Shown piece after piece: positions 12,880-24,250 of a stretch of 64,000 nt of DNA. Made by a program: the position numbers and the translations under genes. Source of the stretch: Archivesica marissinica (lineage: Eukaryota > Mollusca > Bivalvia > Venerida > Vesicomyidae); contig CM026403.1 of assembly GCA_014843695.1 (NCBI GenBank), positions 43,245,516 to 43,309,515 on the forward strand, written 5' to 3'. The notes below the pieces were generated by a model that did not search any database, had not been told where the DNA came from, and worked only from the letters and a program-made list of their open reading frames with translations. Positions within the stretch are counted from its first letter, which is position 1, and every line of letters begins with the position of its first letter.

Positions 12880-13950
12880 TTATATCATGCAGGAATAATT
12901 ACATATAAACAAGAACCATTAATGTGTCATGACAACCAGGTGTTTTGACAAAGTCTAATAACATGGAATCTGATAGTTCTAATTAACACGCCAGAGGAGG
13001 ATACATCCATTACAACCCTACACCTTACATGAACATCATTTTTAGAAAGTTATACTGAAAACATAGCCAGGAAAACCGGCCGCCATATACAACTGAATAA
13101 TCAACTTGATGCCAGCCCCCTACTGCCAAATGAATACTCTCAAAGTACTCGTAACTCACTAACTGTAGTTTTAACATACAGTACAACCTCTCATGAGCAA
13201 CACACGTTAGGAAACACAACATATGGTTGTTGCACAGAGGATATTGCTACGAAGAGGTAACATTAATAGTGAAGTGTTACTTCTGGAACAAAATGATAAT
13301 TTGCTAAAGAGAGGTTGTTGCTGAAGACCAGAAGGGAGGGCAGGGCCGTTCTGGAGAGGTTGCCCTGTATATTTATTTTTCATAATAATAAATCAAAGTC
13401 TTATAAATATAATTAACTGACACTAATAAACAATGTGTTCATAAATTGATAAGCAAATAAATCAACTGTAATTAAGTTGCTTAAACTGTTAAATATTGAG
13501 ACGAAGTCGCGAACACATATGACAGTTATTTTAAATTGCCAGAAAAGAAAAAAGGCCTACCTGATATACTATCACGCTTTAGTAGAATATTTCAATTTAA
13601 GATATCAATGGGTATTGCTTCAGATAACGATGTTTTTCACAACAAACAAGTCGAATATTATTTCTGTAGTCAAATCAACGTTTTGGAGGGAATTTAAAAA
13701 TGGCGGTTTGTGGCGGTTACAATCTGCAGTAAATGGCTTGTAAATGTGTTAAAAAACTTAAAAAACAATTAAACATATCAATGAAAACAATTGTAATAAA
13801 TCAAAATTATATAATAGATATAACTGAATAGTTATATTATGTGATAATTTCGTTTATATGAAATATTATTATTCACTGCGTTAATAAAAGACAATCCATG
13901 GTAAGACAACACGAGTTACCTACCTTGAGCTGCTATCAAAGGCGGCAAAG
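12880..13950. other. Interior of the transposon, nothing recognised
   Basis: AT-rich, with only short frames (65 and 88 codons) lacking motifs. Confidence 0.4.
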
Positions 13951-14489
13951 CTATCTCTTGCCGATGTCGGGCCGATATTGAAATCACCAAGTAAAACAAA
14001 TACCGGTCTTTGCCAGCAACTACCACACATGGGCATGAAAAATGACCTGTGGTATATATAAGTCAATGGAAATAAAATATCATGCGAAGTTTAGGCATTG
14101 ACTAATATCGGCCCGATGTCGGATCGACATCGGCAAATTTGGCCGATATTCCGATCCTTAGCCGATATCGGGCCGATATAGGCTTGCTGGCTGGGTGATT
14201 GATGTTTTCATTATAACACTGGCATAATATAATAAAGTATCCATCTACAAGCCAACTTCACAGACCTCAAAAATATGGTTTACTCGTGCATGCTAGCCCA
14301 GAGATTCGTTTTTGGGTGGACACTCGGAAAACTCTGTTTCACCCATTTGCGAGCAATGACGATTCAATGAAATCGACGAAACAAAGATTGGTACAGGAGG
14401 AAGAATGTTGAGCTTTTCCAGTCAGATTCAAAGATTAACCGAGTGTGTCCTGGCCAGTAGCAATGCGGGGAAACGTCCATCAGTATGTA

Positions 14490-14574
14490 TTGGTGTGGGA
14501 CAAGGATATTCCACCTTCATGGTCAGAAACTCGACGGCTAGCCATTTGGGTGGAATATCTTTGTCCCACACCAA
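14490..14574. repeat. Fold-back, 26-bp arms
   Basis: 14490-14515 (TTGGTGTGGGACAAGGATAT plus TCCACC) pairs with 14549-14574 with one mismatch, around a 33-base loop. Related half-arms recur at 15044-15062 (GGTGTGGGACAAAG) and 15093-15113 (GGTGGAATATCCTG), on either side of the start of the LINE fragment. Confidence 0.8.
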
Positions 14575-14730
14575 TGCATATGAAGGGTATTCTTAATACC
14601 ATAGACACACCTACATGAAGTCTAGCACCTCACAGAGTGCAGATAAGCAATTCCTACCAGATAGCTGAAGATGCGTGCAAAGAACGAGCCTCTGTCTATA
14701 AGTGAGAAAATATAATACCATACACGTATG

Positions 14731-15020
14731 TTTTACGTTTATTTATAGTCGCTACCGGTTGCCCATATGAGCGGCGCCTCCTGAAGAGATTAATCAATTT
14801 AGATTTTTGGAGGATAGTGCAATGACAAAGACAGATACCCATTCCAGAATATCCTCTGGTTCTTTTTCTGGTTGTAAAGCACCGCCACCCACGAGACGAC
14901 CTCGGTTTAAAGTCCCATCAGAAAGACTGTTAATTTCATTATGGTCAGATGGTGGATCGAACCTGCAATCCCTGGATTACCAGTCCAGCGTGTTTACCAT
15001 TGGACTACAGATCCGTCTGC
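14731..15020 (-). mobile_element. tRNA-derived SINE family B, full-length
   Basis: Read on the minus strand from 15020, GCAGACGGATCTGTAGTCCA and the following TGGTAAACACGC give an A-box-like tRNA 5' half. CTGGACTGGTAATCCAG forms a 5-bp anticodon stem with loop anticodon GGT. GCAGGTTCGATCCACC is a good B box. The body and an A-rich 3' end (ATAAATAAACGTAAAA) follow. Copies with the same body occur at 49148, 60157 and 60894. Confidence 0.85.
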
Positions 15021-15117
15021 ATACCAATATACTTCATATACACTGGTGTGGGACAAAGTGCCTTGTTTTTGACGAAGTAATCTGATCACTAGGGTGGAAT
15101 ATCCTGTTCTCACATAT

Positions 15118-15538
15118 AGGCATGTGCCGATGATGCAGCTCTAAAGTGGACTAGTCCAGATGAAGCTCAGTTGCTAATAGACATTGCTTACGACTTTAGC
15201 ACCAAAGCAAATATATACATTTCAACCTGATAAAAGTGTGGTAATTCACAAAAAAAAAATCAAAGGGTAGCAACACCTATATGTATACAGTGAGAGATAA
15301 GCCTGTGCAAAATGTAGAAACGTCGACACATCTCGGTGTACACATATCTAACTCATTGAAAGATACTATCTCAAAATTAAAACACTGTCGAGACGTCGTA
15401 CCTTTGTACTTGCAGTCAATTATTATTAATATTGGACTGATGTCAAAAGGCCAGAGTATTATATTAAATCCTGCGCGTAAATGGACGAAATTAACAATTT
15501 TAATTAGTAGGATCGTGTTGTATAAGTGTGTGGTTTAA
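15118..15538 (+). pseudogene. LINE reverse transcriptase fragment
   Basis: CADDAALKWTSPDEAQLLID (15116 onward) carries the RT motif C Asp pair. After a frameshift near 15230 the frame continues as QPDKSVVIHKK, then VQNVETSTHLGVHISNSLKD, the conserved palm-to-thumb step with the LG pair. It stops at 15536-15538. The segment is short, lacks motifs A and B and belongs to a different LINE from the one at 1-2278. Confidence 0.65.
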
Positions 15539-15550
15539 GTAAGATAAACG

Positions 15551-15626
15551 GATCCAATATGTAAAATATTGGTACTGTCTTCGGAGCTACGCGCCTCACA
15601 CAGTCCAATATTTTACATATTGGATC
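15551..15626. repeat. Fold-back hairpin, 27-bp arms
   Basis: GATCCAATATGTAAAATATT at 15551 is matched in inverse by 15600-15626 (ending AATATTTTACATATTGGATC); the inner part GGTACTGT/ACAGTCC also nearly pairs. Loop about 21 bases. Likely a small MITE remnant. Confidence 0.75.
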
Positions 15627-15752
15627 GTTTTCGGCTTATATCATATACACATGTTAATTAACTTTCCTGTACGAATGTTGTAATTTAGAGAGCATATCGA
15701 CACTATTCTCTCCTCGCGATACCGTAATTCTCGCTAACAGTTCGCTATGAAT

Positions 15753-15897
15753 GCATGTTGGTCGCCAGATCGGACAGGTTGGTTTTCTCCGGTTACTCAA
15801 GTTTCCTCCCATAGGAATGACCACAGATACCGTCTCCGTCGCATGTAAACATGTAAATGTTAGAACTTGGTTCGCAATGTAAAAATAAATAACAACG
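15753..15897 (+). mobile_element. SINE family C, 5'-truncated copy
   Basis: GGTCGCCAGATCGGACAGGT, GGTTTTCTCCGG, TTTCCTCCCATAGGAATGAC and the end AACTTGGTTCGCAATGTAAA plus AAATAAATAACAACG match, in order, the body of the family C copy at 24251-24483. The tRNA head is missing. Confidence 0.65.
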
Positions 15898-15908
15898 TAG
15901 GGGCCCCC

Positions 15909-17156
15909 GTGGCCGAGTGGCTACATTGACGTGTAATCACCACAGCTGGTTCGAATCCCCGTGTGGCTACATTGACGTGTAATCACCACAGCTGGTTCGA
16001 ATCCACGAGTTGCTACATTGGCGTGTAATCATCACAGCTGGTTCGAATCCCCGAGTGGCTACATTGACGTGTAATCACCACAGCTGGTTCGAATCCCCGA
16101 GTTGCTACATTGACGTGTAATCACCACAGCTGGTTCGAATCCCCGAGTTGCTACATTGACGTGTAATCACCACAGCTGGTTCGAATCCACGAGTGGCCAT
16201 ATTGGCGTGTAATCACCACAGCTGGTTCGAATCACCGAGTTGCTACATTGGCGTGTAATCACAACAGCTGGCTCGAATCCCCGAGTTGCTACATTGACGT
16301 GTACTCACCACAGCTGGTTCGAATCCACGAGTGGCCACATTGGCGTGTAATCACCACAGCTGGTTCGAATCCCCGAGTTGCTACATTGGCGTGTAATCAC
16401 CACAGCTGGTTCGAATCCCCGAGTTGCTACATTGGCGTGTAATCACCACAGCTGGTTCGAATCCACGAGTGGCCACATTGACGTGTAATCACCACAGCTG
16501 GTTCGAATCCACGAGTGGCCACATTGGCGTGTAATCACCACAGCTGGTTCGAATCCCCGTGTTGCTACATTGACGTGTAATCACCACAGCTGGTTCGAAT
16601 CCCCGAGTTGCTACATTGGCGTGTAATCACCACAGCTGGTTCGAATCCCCGAGTTGCTACATTGGCGTGTAATCACCACTGCTGGTTCGAATCCCCGTGT
16701 TGCTACATTGATGTGTAATCACCACAGCTGGTTCGAATCCCCGAGTTGCTACATTGACGTGTAATCACCACAGCTGGTTCGAATCCCCGAGTTGCTACAT
16801 TGGCGTGTAATCACAACAGCTGGTTCGAATCCCCGAGTTGCTACATTGACGTGCAATCACCACAGCTGGTTCGAATCCCCGAGTGGCTACATTGACGTGT
16901 AATCACCACTGCTGGTTCGAATCCCCGAGTGGCCACATTGACGTGTAGTCACCACTGCTGGTTCGAATCCCCGTGTGGCTACATTGACGTGTAATCACCA
17001 CTGCTGGTTCGAATCCCCGAGTTGCTACATTGGCGTATAATCACCACAGCTGGTTCGAATCCCCGAGTGGCCACATTGACGTGTAGTCACCACTGCTGGT
17101 TCGAATCCCCGTGTGGCTACATTGACGTGAACTCACCACTGCTGGTTCGAATCCCA
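15909..17156 (+). repeat. 46-bp tandem array of tRNA-like units, about 27 copies
   Basis: Consensus starts GAGTTGCTACATTGACGTGT and continues AATCACCACAGCTGGTTCGA ATCCCC. Units differ at a few positions (GAC/GGC before GTGT, CACAGC/CACTGC, GAGT/GTGT). Nearly every unit keeps GGTTCGAATCC, the RNA polymerase III B-box consensus. There are no spacers of unique sequence, so this is not a CRISPR-like array. Confidence 0.95.
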
Positions 17157-17285
17157 CTGGGGATATTAAATACATTGCATGGGAGGAGGCTTGCGGAAGA
17201 TCGGTTGTTCTACCCAAGTCTACCTCCACCAATACTAGCTGGAGAGTCGCCATATGACCTAAGTTGTCGATGCGATATATAACAG
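15909..17285 (+). mobile_element. tRNA-derived SINE family D with expanded head
   Basis: The first unit begins GTGGCCGAGTGGCTACATTG (good A box TGGCCGAGTGG, as in Leu/Ser tRNAs) and ends CTGGTTCGAATCCCC (perfect B box). The tRNA-like part is then repeated about 27 times. After the last unit a SINE-like body follows (17157-17285: GCATGGGAGGAGGCTTGCGG, then CATATGACCTAAGTTGTCGA and an AT-rich end). So the tandem array appears to sit inside the head of one SINE. Confidence 0.65.
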
Positions 17286-17349
17286 GTGTTGATATATATT
17301 GCCTTGTCAGTAATATAAATATATTTATTTAGCATCCAAACCATAAATT

Positions 17350-20300
17350 GACAGACTGGAACCCATGCTAGATGCGACATACTGGAACCCAGGCTTGGTG
17401 CGACATTCTGGAACCCAGGCTAGGTGTGACAGACTGGAACCCAGGCTAGCTGCGACATACTGGAACCCATGCTAGGTGCGACAGACTGGAACCCATGCTA
17501 GGTGCGACAGACTGGAACCCAGGCTAGCTGCGACATACTGGAACCCATGCTAGGTGCGACAGACTGGAACCCAGGCTAGCTGCGACATACTGGAACCCAT
17601 GCTAGGTGCGACAGACTGGAACCCATGCTAGGTGCGACAGACTGGAACCAAGGCTAGGTGCGACATACTGGAACCCAGGCTAGGTGCGACAGACTGGAAC
17701 CCATGCTAGGTGCGACAGACTGGAATCAAGGCTAGGTGCGACATACTGGAACAAAGGCTAGGTGTGACAGACTACCCTAGGCTAGGTGCGACATACTGGA
17801 ACCCAGGCTAGGTGCGACAGACTGGAACCCAGGCTAGGTGCGACATACTGGAACCCAGGCTAGGTGCGACAGACTGGAACCCATGCTAGGTGCGACAGAC
17901 TGGAACCAAGGCTAGGTGCGACATACTGGAACCCAGGCTAGGTGTGACAGACTACCCTAGGCTAGGTGCGACATACTGGAACCCAGGCTAGGTGCGACAG
18001 ACTGGAACCCAGGCTAGGTGCGACATACTGGAACCCAGGCTAGGTGCGACATACTGGAACCCAGGCTAGGTGCGACATACTGGAACCCATGCTAGGTGCG
18101 ACAGACTGGAATCAAGGCTAGGTGCGACATACTGGAACCCAGGCTAGGTGCGACATACTGGAACCCAGGCTAGGTGCGACATACTGGAACCCAGGCTAGG
18201 TGCGACAGACTGGAACCAAGGCTAGGTGCGACATACTGGAACCCAGGCTAGGTGCGACATACTGGAACCCAGGCTAGGTGCGACAGACTGGAACCCATGC
18301 TAGGTGCGACAGACTGGAACCAAGGCTAGGTGCCACAGACTGGAACCAAGGCTAGGTGGCACAGACTGAAACCCTGGCTAGGTGCGACATACTGGAACCC
18401 AGGCTAGGTGCGACATACTGGAACTCAGGCTAGGTGCGACAGACTGGAACCCAGGCTAGGTGCGACAGATTGGAACCAAGGCTAGGTGCCACAGACTGAA
18501 ACCCTGGCTAGGTGCGACAGACTGGAACCAATGCTAGGTGAGACATACTGGAACACGTGCTAAGTTAGACAAACTGGAACCCAGGCTAGGTGCGACAGAC
18601 TGGAACCCAGGCTAGGTGCGACATACTGGAACCCAGGCTAGGTGCGACAGACTGGACCCTAGGCTAGGTGCGACAGACTGGACCCTAGGCTAGGTGCGAC
18701 AGACTGGACCCTAGGCTAGGTGCGACAGACTGGAACCAAGGTTAGGTGCGACAGACTGGAACCAAGGCTAGGAGCGACATACTGGAACCCATGCTAGGTG
18801 CGACAGACTGGAACCCAGGCTAGGTGCGATAGACTGGAACCCATGCTAGGTGCGACAGACTGGAACCCTGGCTAGGTGCGACAGACCGGAACCCAGGCTA
18901 GGTGCGACAGATTGGAACCCAGGCTAGGTGCGACAGACTGGAACCCAGGCTAGGTGCGACAGACCGGAACCCAGGCTAGGTGCGACAGACTGGAACCCAG
19001 GCTAGGTGCGACAGACTGGAACCAATGCTAGGTGCGACAGAATGAAACCCTGGCTAGGTGCGACAGACTGGAACCCAAACTAGGTGTGACAGACTGGAAC
19101 CCAGGCTAGGTGCGACAGACTGGAACCCAGGCTAGGTGTGACATACTGGAACCAATGCTAGATGCGACAGACTGGAACCCAGGCTAGATGGGACAGACTG
19201 GAACCAAGGCTAGGTGCGACAGACTGGAACCAATGCTAGGTGGGACAGACTGGAACCCAGGCTAGCTGGGACAGACTGGAACCCAGGCTAGCTGCGACAT
19301 ACTGGAACCCATGCTAGGTGCGACAGACTGGAACCCATGCTAGGTGCGACAGACTGGAACCAAGGCTAGGTGCGACATACTGGAACCCATGCTAGGTGCG
19401 ACAGACTGGAACCCATGCTAGGTGCGACAGACTGGAACCAAGGCTAGGTGCGACATACTGGAACCCAGGCTAGGTGCGACAGACTGGAACCCATGCTAGG
19501 TGCGACAGACTGGAATCAAGGCTAGGTGCGACATACTGGAACAAAGGCTAGGTGTGACAGACTACCCTAGGCTAGGTGCGACATACTGGAACCCAGGCTA
19601 GGTGCGACAGACTGGAACCCAGGCTAGGTGCGACATACTGGAACCCAGGCTAGGTGCGACAGACTGGAACCCATGCTAGGTGCGACAGACTGGAACCAAG
19701 GCTAGGTGCGACATACTGGAACCCAGGCTAGGTGTGACAGACTACCCTAGGCTAGGTGCGACATACTGGAACCCAGGCTAGGTGCGACAGACTGGAACCC
19801 AGGCTAGGTGCGACATACTGGAACCCAGGCTAGGTGCGACATACTGGAACCCAGGCTAGGTGCGACATACTGGAACCCATGCTAGGTGCGACAGACTGGA
19901 ATCAAGGCTAGGTGCGACATACTGGAACCCAGGCTAGGTGCGACATACTGGAACCCAGGCTAGGTGCGACATACTGGAACCCAGGCTAGGTGCGACAGAC
20001 TGGAACCAAGGCTAGGTGCGACATACTGGAACCCAGGCTAGGTGCGACATACTGGAACCCAGGCTAGGTGCGACAGACTGGAACCCATGCTAGGTGCGAC
20101 AGACTGGAACCAAGGCTAGGTGCCACAGACTGGAACCAAGGCTAGGTGGCACAGACTGAAACCCTGGCTAGGTGCGACATACTGGAACCCAGGCTAGGTG
20201 CGACATACTGGAACTCAGGCTAGGTGCGACAGACTGGAACCCAGGCTAGGTGCGACAGATTGGAACCAAGGCTAGGTGCCACAGACTGAAACCCTGGCTA

Positions 20301-21608
20301 GGTGCGACAGACTGGAACCAATGCTAGGTGAGACATACTGGAACACGTGCTAAGTTAGACAAACTGGAACCCAGGCTAGGTGCGACAGACTGGAACCCAG
20401 GCTAGGTGCGACATACTGGAACCCAGGCTAGGTGCGACAGACTGGACCCTAGGCTAGGTGCGACAGACTGGACCCTAGGCTAGGTGCGACAGACTGGACC
20501 CTAGGCTAGGTGCGACAGACTGGAACCAAGGTTAGGTGCGACAGACTGGAACCAAGGCTAGGAGCGACATACTGGAACCCATGCTAGGTGCGACAGACTG
20601 GAACCCAGGCTAGGTGCGATAGACTGGAACCCATGCTAGGTGCGACAGACTGGAACCCTGGCTAGGTGCGACAGACCGGAACCCAGGCTAGGTGCGACAG
20701 ATTGGAACCCAGGCTAGGTGCGACAGACTGGAACCCAGGCTAGGTGCGACAGACCGGAACCCAGGCTAGGTGCGACAGACTGGAACCCAGGCTAGGTGCG
20801 ACAGACTGGAACCAATGCTAGGTGCGACAGAATGAAACCCTGGCTAGGTGCGACAGACTGGAACCCAAACTAGGTGTGACAGACTGGAACCCAGGCTAGG
20901 TGCGACAGACTGGAACCCAGGCTAGGTGTGACATACTGGAACCAATGCTAGATGCGACAGACTGGAACCCAGGCTAGATGGGACAGACTGGAACCAAGGC
21001 TAGGTGCGACAGACTGGAACCAATGCTAGGTGGGACAGACTGGAACCCAGGCTAGCTGGGACAGACTGGAACCAATGCTAGGTGCGACAGACTGGATCCA
21101 ATGCTAGGTGCGACAGACTGGAACCAAGGCTAGGTGCGGCAGACTGGAACCAATGCTAGGTGCGAAAGACTGGAACATGTGCTAAGTTAGACAGACTGGA
21201 ACCCAGGCTAGGTGCGACAGACTGGAACACAGGCTAGGTGAGACAAATTGGAACCAAGTCTAGGTGCGACAGACTGGAACCCAGGCTAGATGCAACAGAC
21301 TGGAACCCATGATTTGTGCAACAGACTGGAACCAAGGCTAGGTGCGACAGACTGGAACCACGGTTAGGTGCGACAGACTGGAACCCAGGCTAGGTGCAAC
21401 AGACTGGAACCAAGGATAGGTGCGACAGACTGGAACCCAGGCTAGGTGCGACAGACTGGAACGCAGGCTAGGTGCGACAGACTTGAACCCATGCTAGGTG
21501 CGACAGACTGGAACCTATGCTAGGTGAGATAAACTCGAACCCAGGCTAGGCGCGACAGACTGGAGCACAGGCTAGGTTCGACAGACTGAAACCAAGGCTA
21601 GGTGCGAC
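17350..21608 (+). repeat. 26-bp satellite array, about 160 units
   Basis: Unit GACAGACTGGAACCCAGGCT AGGTGC, with CATACT/CAGACT, CCAGG/CCATG/CAAGG variants and a few 24-bp units (ACTACCCTAGG). A segment of about 1.7 kb is present twice 1790 bp apart (about 17590-19280 and 19380-21070): rare variants such as ACACGTGCTAAGTTAGAC recur at 18553 and 20343. Confidence 0.97.
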
Positions 21609-21789
21609 AATAAACCCCAAGAACAAAATAGTTCAAATGTTCCAACTCAACTGTCTTTGTTCATTTAGGGAACTTGTTGTCAACGACATTATTTATGTTA
21701 ATTTTAGCAGAAACAAATGCCACTCATGATATATAAATAAATAAATAAATAAATGAACCAGTTTGTATTACGGATTCTTGTTATATTGG

Positions 21790-22015
21790 ATACATGTATG
21801 TATGTATGTATGTATGTACCTTTATATTCAAACCCCTCGCGGGGACTTATACATGTTTTCCTGGGCAGACTTAGCCGACCTAAGCGATTAACAAGTACTA
21901 AGCAATGTGTGTGAGGTGCCTTGCTCAATGACACTACATACGTGGCCTGACCTAGTATCGAACCCGGGACCGTTCGATTCCAAATCCGACGCTCTACCAC
22001 TGGACAACGGATGCC
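21790..22015 (-). mobile_element. tRNA-derived SINE family E
   Basis: On the minus strand from 22015: GGCATCCGTTGTCCAGTGGT then AGAGCGTCGG (A box), CCCGGGTTCGATACTAGG (B box), ATTGAGCAAGGCACCTCACA, a short body and a (CATA)n tail at 21791-21818. Standard compact SINE of about 225 bp. Confidence 0.85.
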
Positions 22016-22510
22016 ATACATGTATATGTGTTATGATGCAACATGTAGATACGGCTGATAATAAAGTATTCACTGACCTAAATATGGCAGTGAAGCAGTC
22101 AATTCCCTACTCATAACTACCACATATAGCTATTCATTTATATAATTACCGTTGGGTTCGTAATGGGTTTACCCGACAATTAGGGATGCTGTAACATGGC
22201 TGTATTAATTGTATGTGAAACATTCTCTATATGTGTCATTTCATGTCATATTATTAACTTAGTTCGTCTTTCCTCCAGTATTAATTTGTTAGTAAAATTA
22301 CTATATTTATGTCTGGTGTCAGTGTCTGTACATCCATTCAGCTAAAAACCCATACCCCCATTTATGTATCCTCTAGTGTCCTCAAATCGTGATACCTTCG
22401 TTTTCGAAACCCAGTAAGTATTTACAATACTGCGCGCGATCGGTGGTTTCTGACGTCACCAATCAGGAATAGATAGTGTCAAAGGTCATTTTCCATATTT
22501 GGCAACAACA
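22016..22510. other. Unassigned DNA upstream of the small zinc-binding gene
   Basis: No element recognised. 22420-22500 could hold promoter elements of the candidate gene at 22511, but none is distinctive. Confidence 0.35.
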
Positions 22511-23055
22511 ATGCGCCATATATTCCTTGGAGACGTAAGTAATCTGTTATTTTCCTTGCATTGGTATAAAACATGCTATCTTTCATAATGCAATATTGCA
22601 TCACCATTTTGTCCATTTGATTTACTGTAAAATATTGACCATTTCCAGTTTTGTTTTGCGTCCTCAGATTTGTTTACCTACCTGGCATTTAATGTGAAGG
22701 TCAATATAGACTGGGTTACAATTTTAATTAGTGTAAGGGGAGATAGTTTTGGAGACTTCTCTTATATTGTTCTAAGGTCCATATAGTGGTTTACTGTCAT
22801 CGTCAACTAAACGATGTGTCCTGTAGTGTAGTGTACTTAAAGGAATATTTTTTAATTTTGTTTTAGTTAGGTTTATGGCAGTCCACCACCTACAAAGCGA
22901 AAGTAAAAGCAATATTCATCAACAGCCCTTACAAATTGACACAGTGTGATATATGTGACCATTGGACCCACCTCATTTACTGTTCAAAAATCAGGTTTAC
23001 AAGATTAGGTGATGAATTCAGGTGTCCACATGTGAAAATGCTTGTTAAACTGTGA
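22511..23055 (+). CDS. Possible small two-exon zinc-binding protein, about 70 aa
   Basis: Exon 1, 22511-22534, starts ATGCGCCATATATTCC and ends at GAC|GTAAGT, a consensus donor. Exon 2, 22867-23055, follows TTTTAATTTTGTTTTAG and keeps phase 0. It encodes CDICDHWTHLIYC and DEFRCPHV before TGA. The spacing C-x2-C-x2-W-x-H-x4-C, then C-P-H, resembles a shortened PHD-type finger; the final Cys expected after CPH is replaced by Val. Similar Cys/His modules are found both in chromatin readers and in transposon-encoded proteins. Support is splice sites plus motif only. Confidence 0.4.
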
Positions 23056-23660
23056 AAGTGTTCACTGTGACAAGAAATATTCATCAAAATAATAGAAATT
23101 ATCATTATGCTGCATAAAACGTGTTCGTTTTATATTTACACTCATTCGATGTTACGTCATTTCTTATCATAACGGAAACCGGAATCGCGAGGGTAATTGA
23201 CCAGATGGAGCTAGTATCAAATTCGTAATTAAGTTAATAGAAACAAATAGTTCCATAAACGTTTGTTACATTTGTCTATTTATTATAGTGTGTTAATTTT
23301 CAGAACATCAAACCATTGCGTGAAATGTTAGTCAGTTGCCCTTGTGTTTGGTGTTGGGCCTTTTCGGCAACACTATCGCGTACCAAAATAGGCTGAGTAG
23401 ATATTACGATGTTGCGCAGGAAATACATGATATTTAAAGTGAGCAACGGTATATACTGGGAGATATAGTCTATTTGGATGTTGTGTTGTCAGTGTTGACC
23501 TACTTTCCAAATATCATGGGGTAAAGTCAATACATGTATATGTGTTATTTATCAGGGATTATTCCATTTAACTTGAAGGTCGTAACAAATAATTATAACA
23601 ACAATTAAAATTATATTGATTTTCACCAGGTATGAACTATCTTATTATTATATAATGACA
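23056..23660. other. Unassigned AT-rich DNA
   Basis: 3' of the small gene candidate; no frames or repeats supported. Confidence 0.4.
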
Positions 23661-23908
23661 TTAACTCTTTCAGCGCCGAATAAATTCAGAGCATGTGCAA
23701 ACAACATAGATCCAGATCAGCCGCGGTGTAACGCCGCGTCTGATCAGGATCTATGTTGTTTGCTATTCGGACAGGTGCTTCAGCTCCACTGTTGAAGAAC
23801 AATCAGCAAATAGCCTGATCAGACGGCATGTTCTCTTCTGTCCGATCGGGTTCTCTACTTTTTTTACAAAGTCGTTTTTGTAAATAACATTGGCGGTGAA
23901 AGAGTTAA
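23661..23908. mobile_element. MITE with TTAA ends (piggyBac-like)
   Basis: Begins TTAACTCTTTCAGCGCC and ends GGCGGTGAAAGAGTTAA: TTAA at both borders and a 13-bp inverted repeat with one mismatch. TTAA targets are typical of piggyBac elements. Inside, 23699-23761 is a near-perfect palindrome (AAACAACATAGATCC ... GGATCTATGTTGTTT) around CCGCGG-TGTAA-CGCCGCG. No coding capacity. Confidence 0.75.
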
Positions 23909-24250
23909 ATTGCTTATTGTTTATTATACAATTTTAATTATGACCAGTTGAATGTCTGTCAGTCTGCTGCTGTTTACCGTGGTGGGTGGGGCATCTTTAA
24001 TGTGCAGAATGGTGAAATAACATAAAACATGTTTTATTTCGCACACTATCCAGGTAGGTTGCTCAAAGGTCATTGTGATACTTTATTCATGCATGTTTCA
24101 AATTGCCTTCTCCGGAGTATATTTCCTAAACCCTGTGATGGATTTCCAAATATCTGTAGGAGCGGGGACATGAAATATTGCATTATTATTACTGTATCTG
24201 TCACGTACTCATAAATGAAAAATTATATTTTTCAGCACTTTCAACTGAAC

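Larger units (their letters stand above)
12061..14196. mobile_element. DNA transposon with 29-bp terminal inverted repeats
   Basis: The left end at 12061 (ACCCAGCCAGCAAGC) is matched by the inverted right end at 14167-14196 (GCTTGCTGGCTGGGT); about 28 of 29 bases pair, including the adjoining TATATCGGCCCGA. Copies of ATCGGCCCGAT and close variants crowd both subterminal regions (12085-12250 and 13960-14180), as expected for transposase binding sites. No DDE domain is seen inside, so this is a non-autonomous or internally deleted copy. Superfamily not assigned; target duplication unclear. Confidence 0.75.

Noticed and set aside
14731..15020. True tRNA-Thr gene on the minus strand
   Set aside because: The anticodon arm and B box are tRNA-like, but the acceptor stem does not close and the sequence continues into a SINE body shared by other copies.
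15909..17156. CRISPR array or tRNA gene cluster
   Set aside because: Units are contiguous with no unique spacers, and each lacks a full tRNA cloverleaf; it is a satellite derived from a SINE head.
16248..17282. 64-86 codon frames in the 46-bp array
   Set aside because: Repeat translation; no independent evidence.
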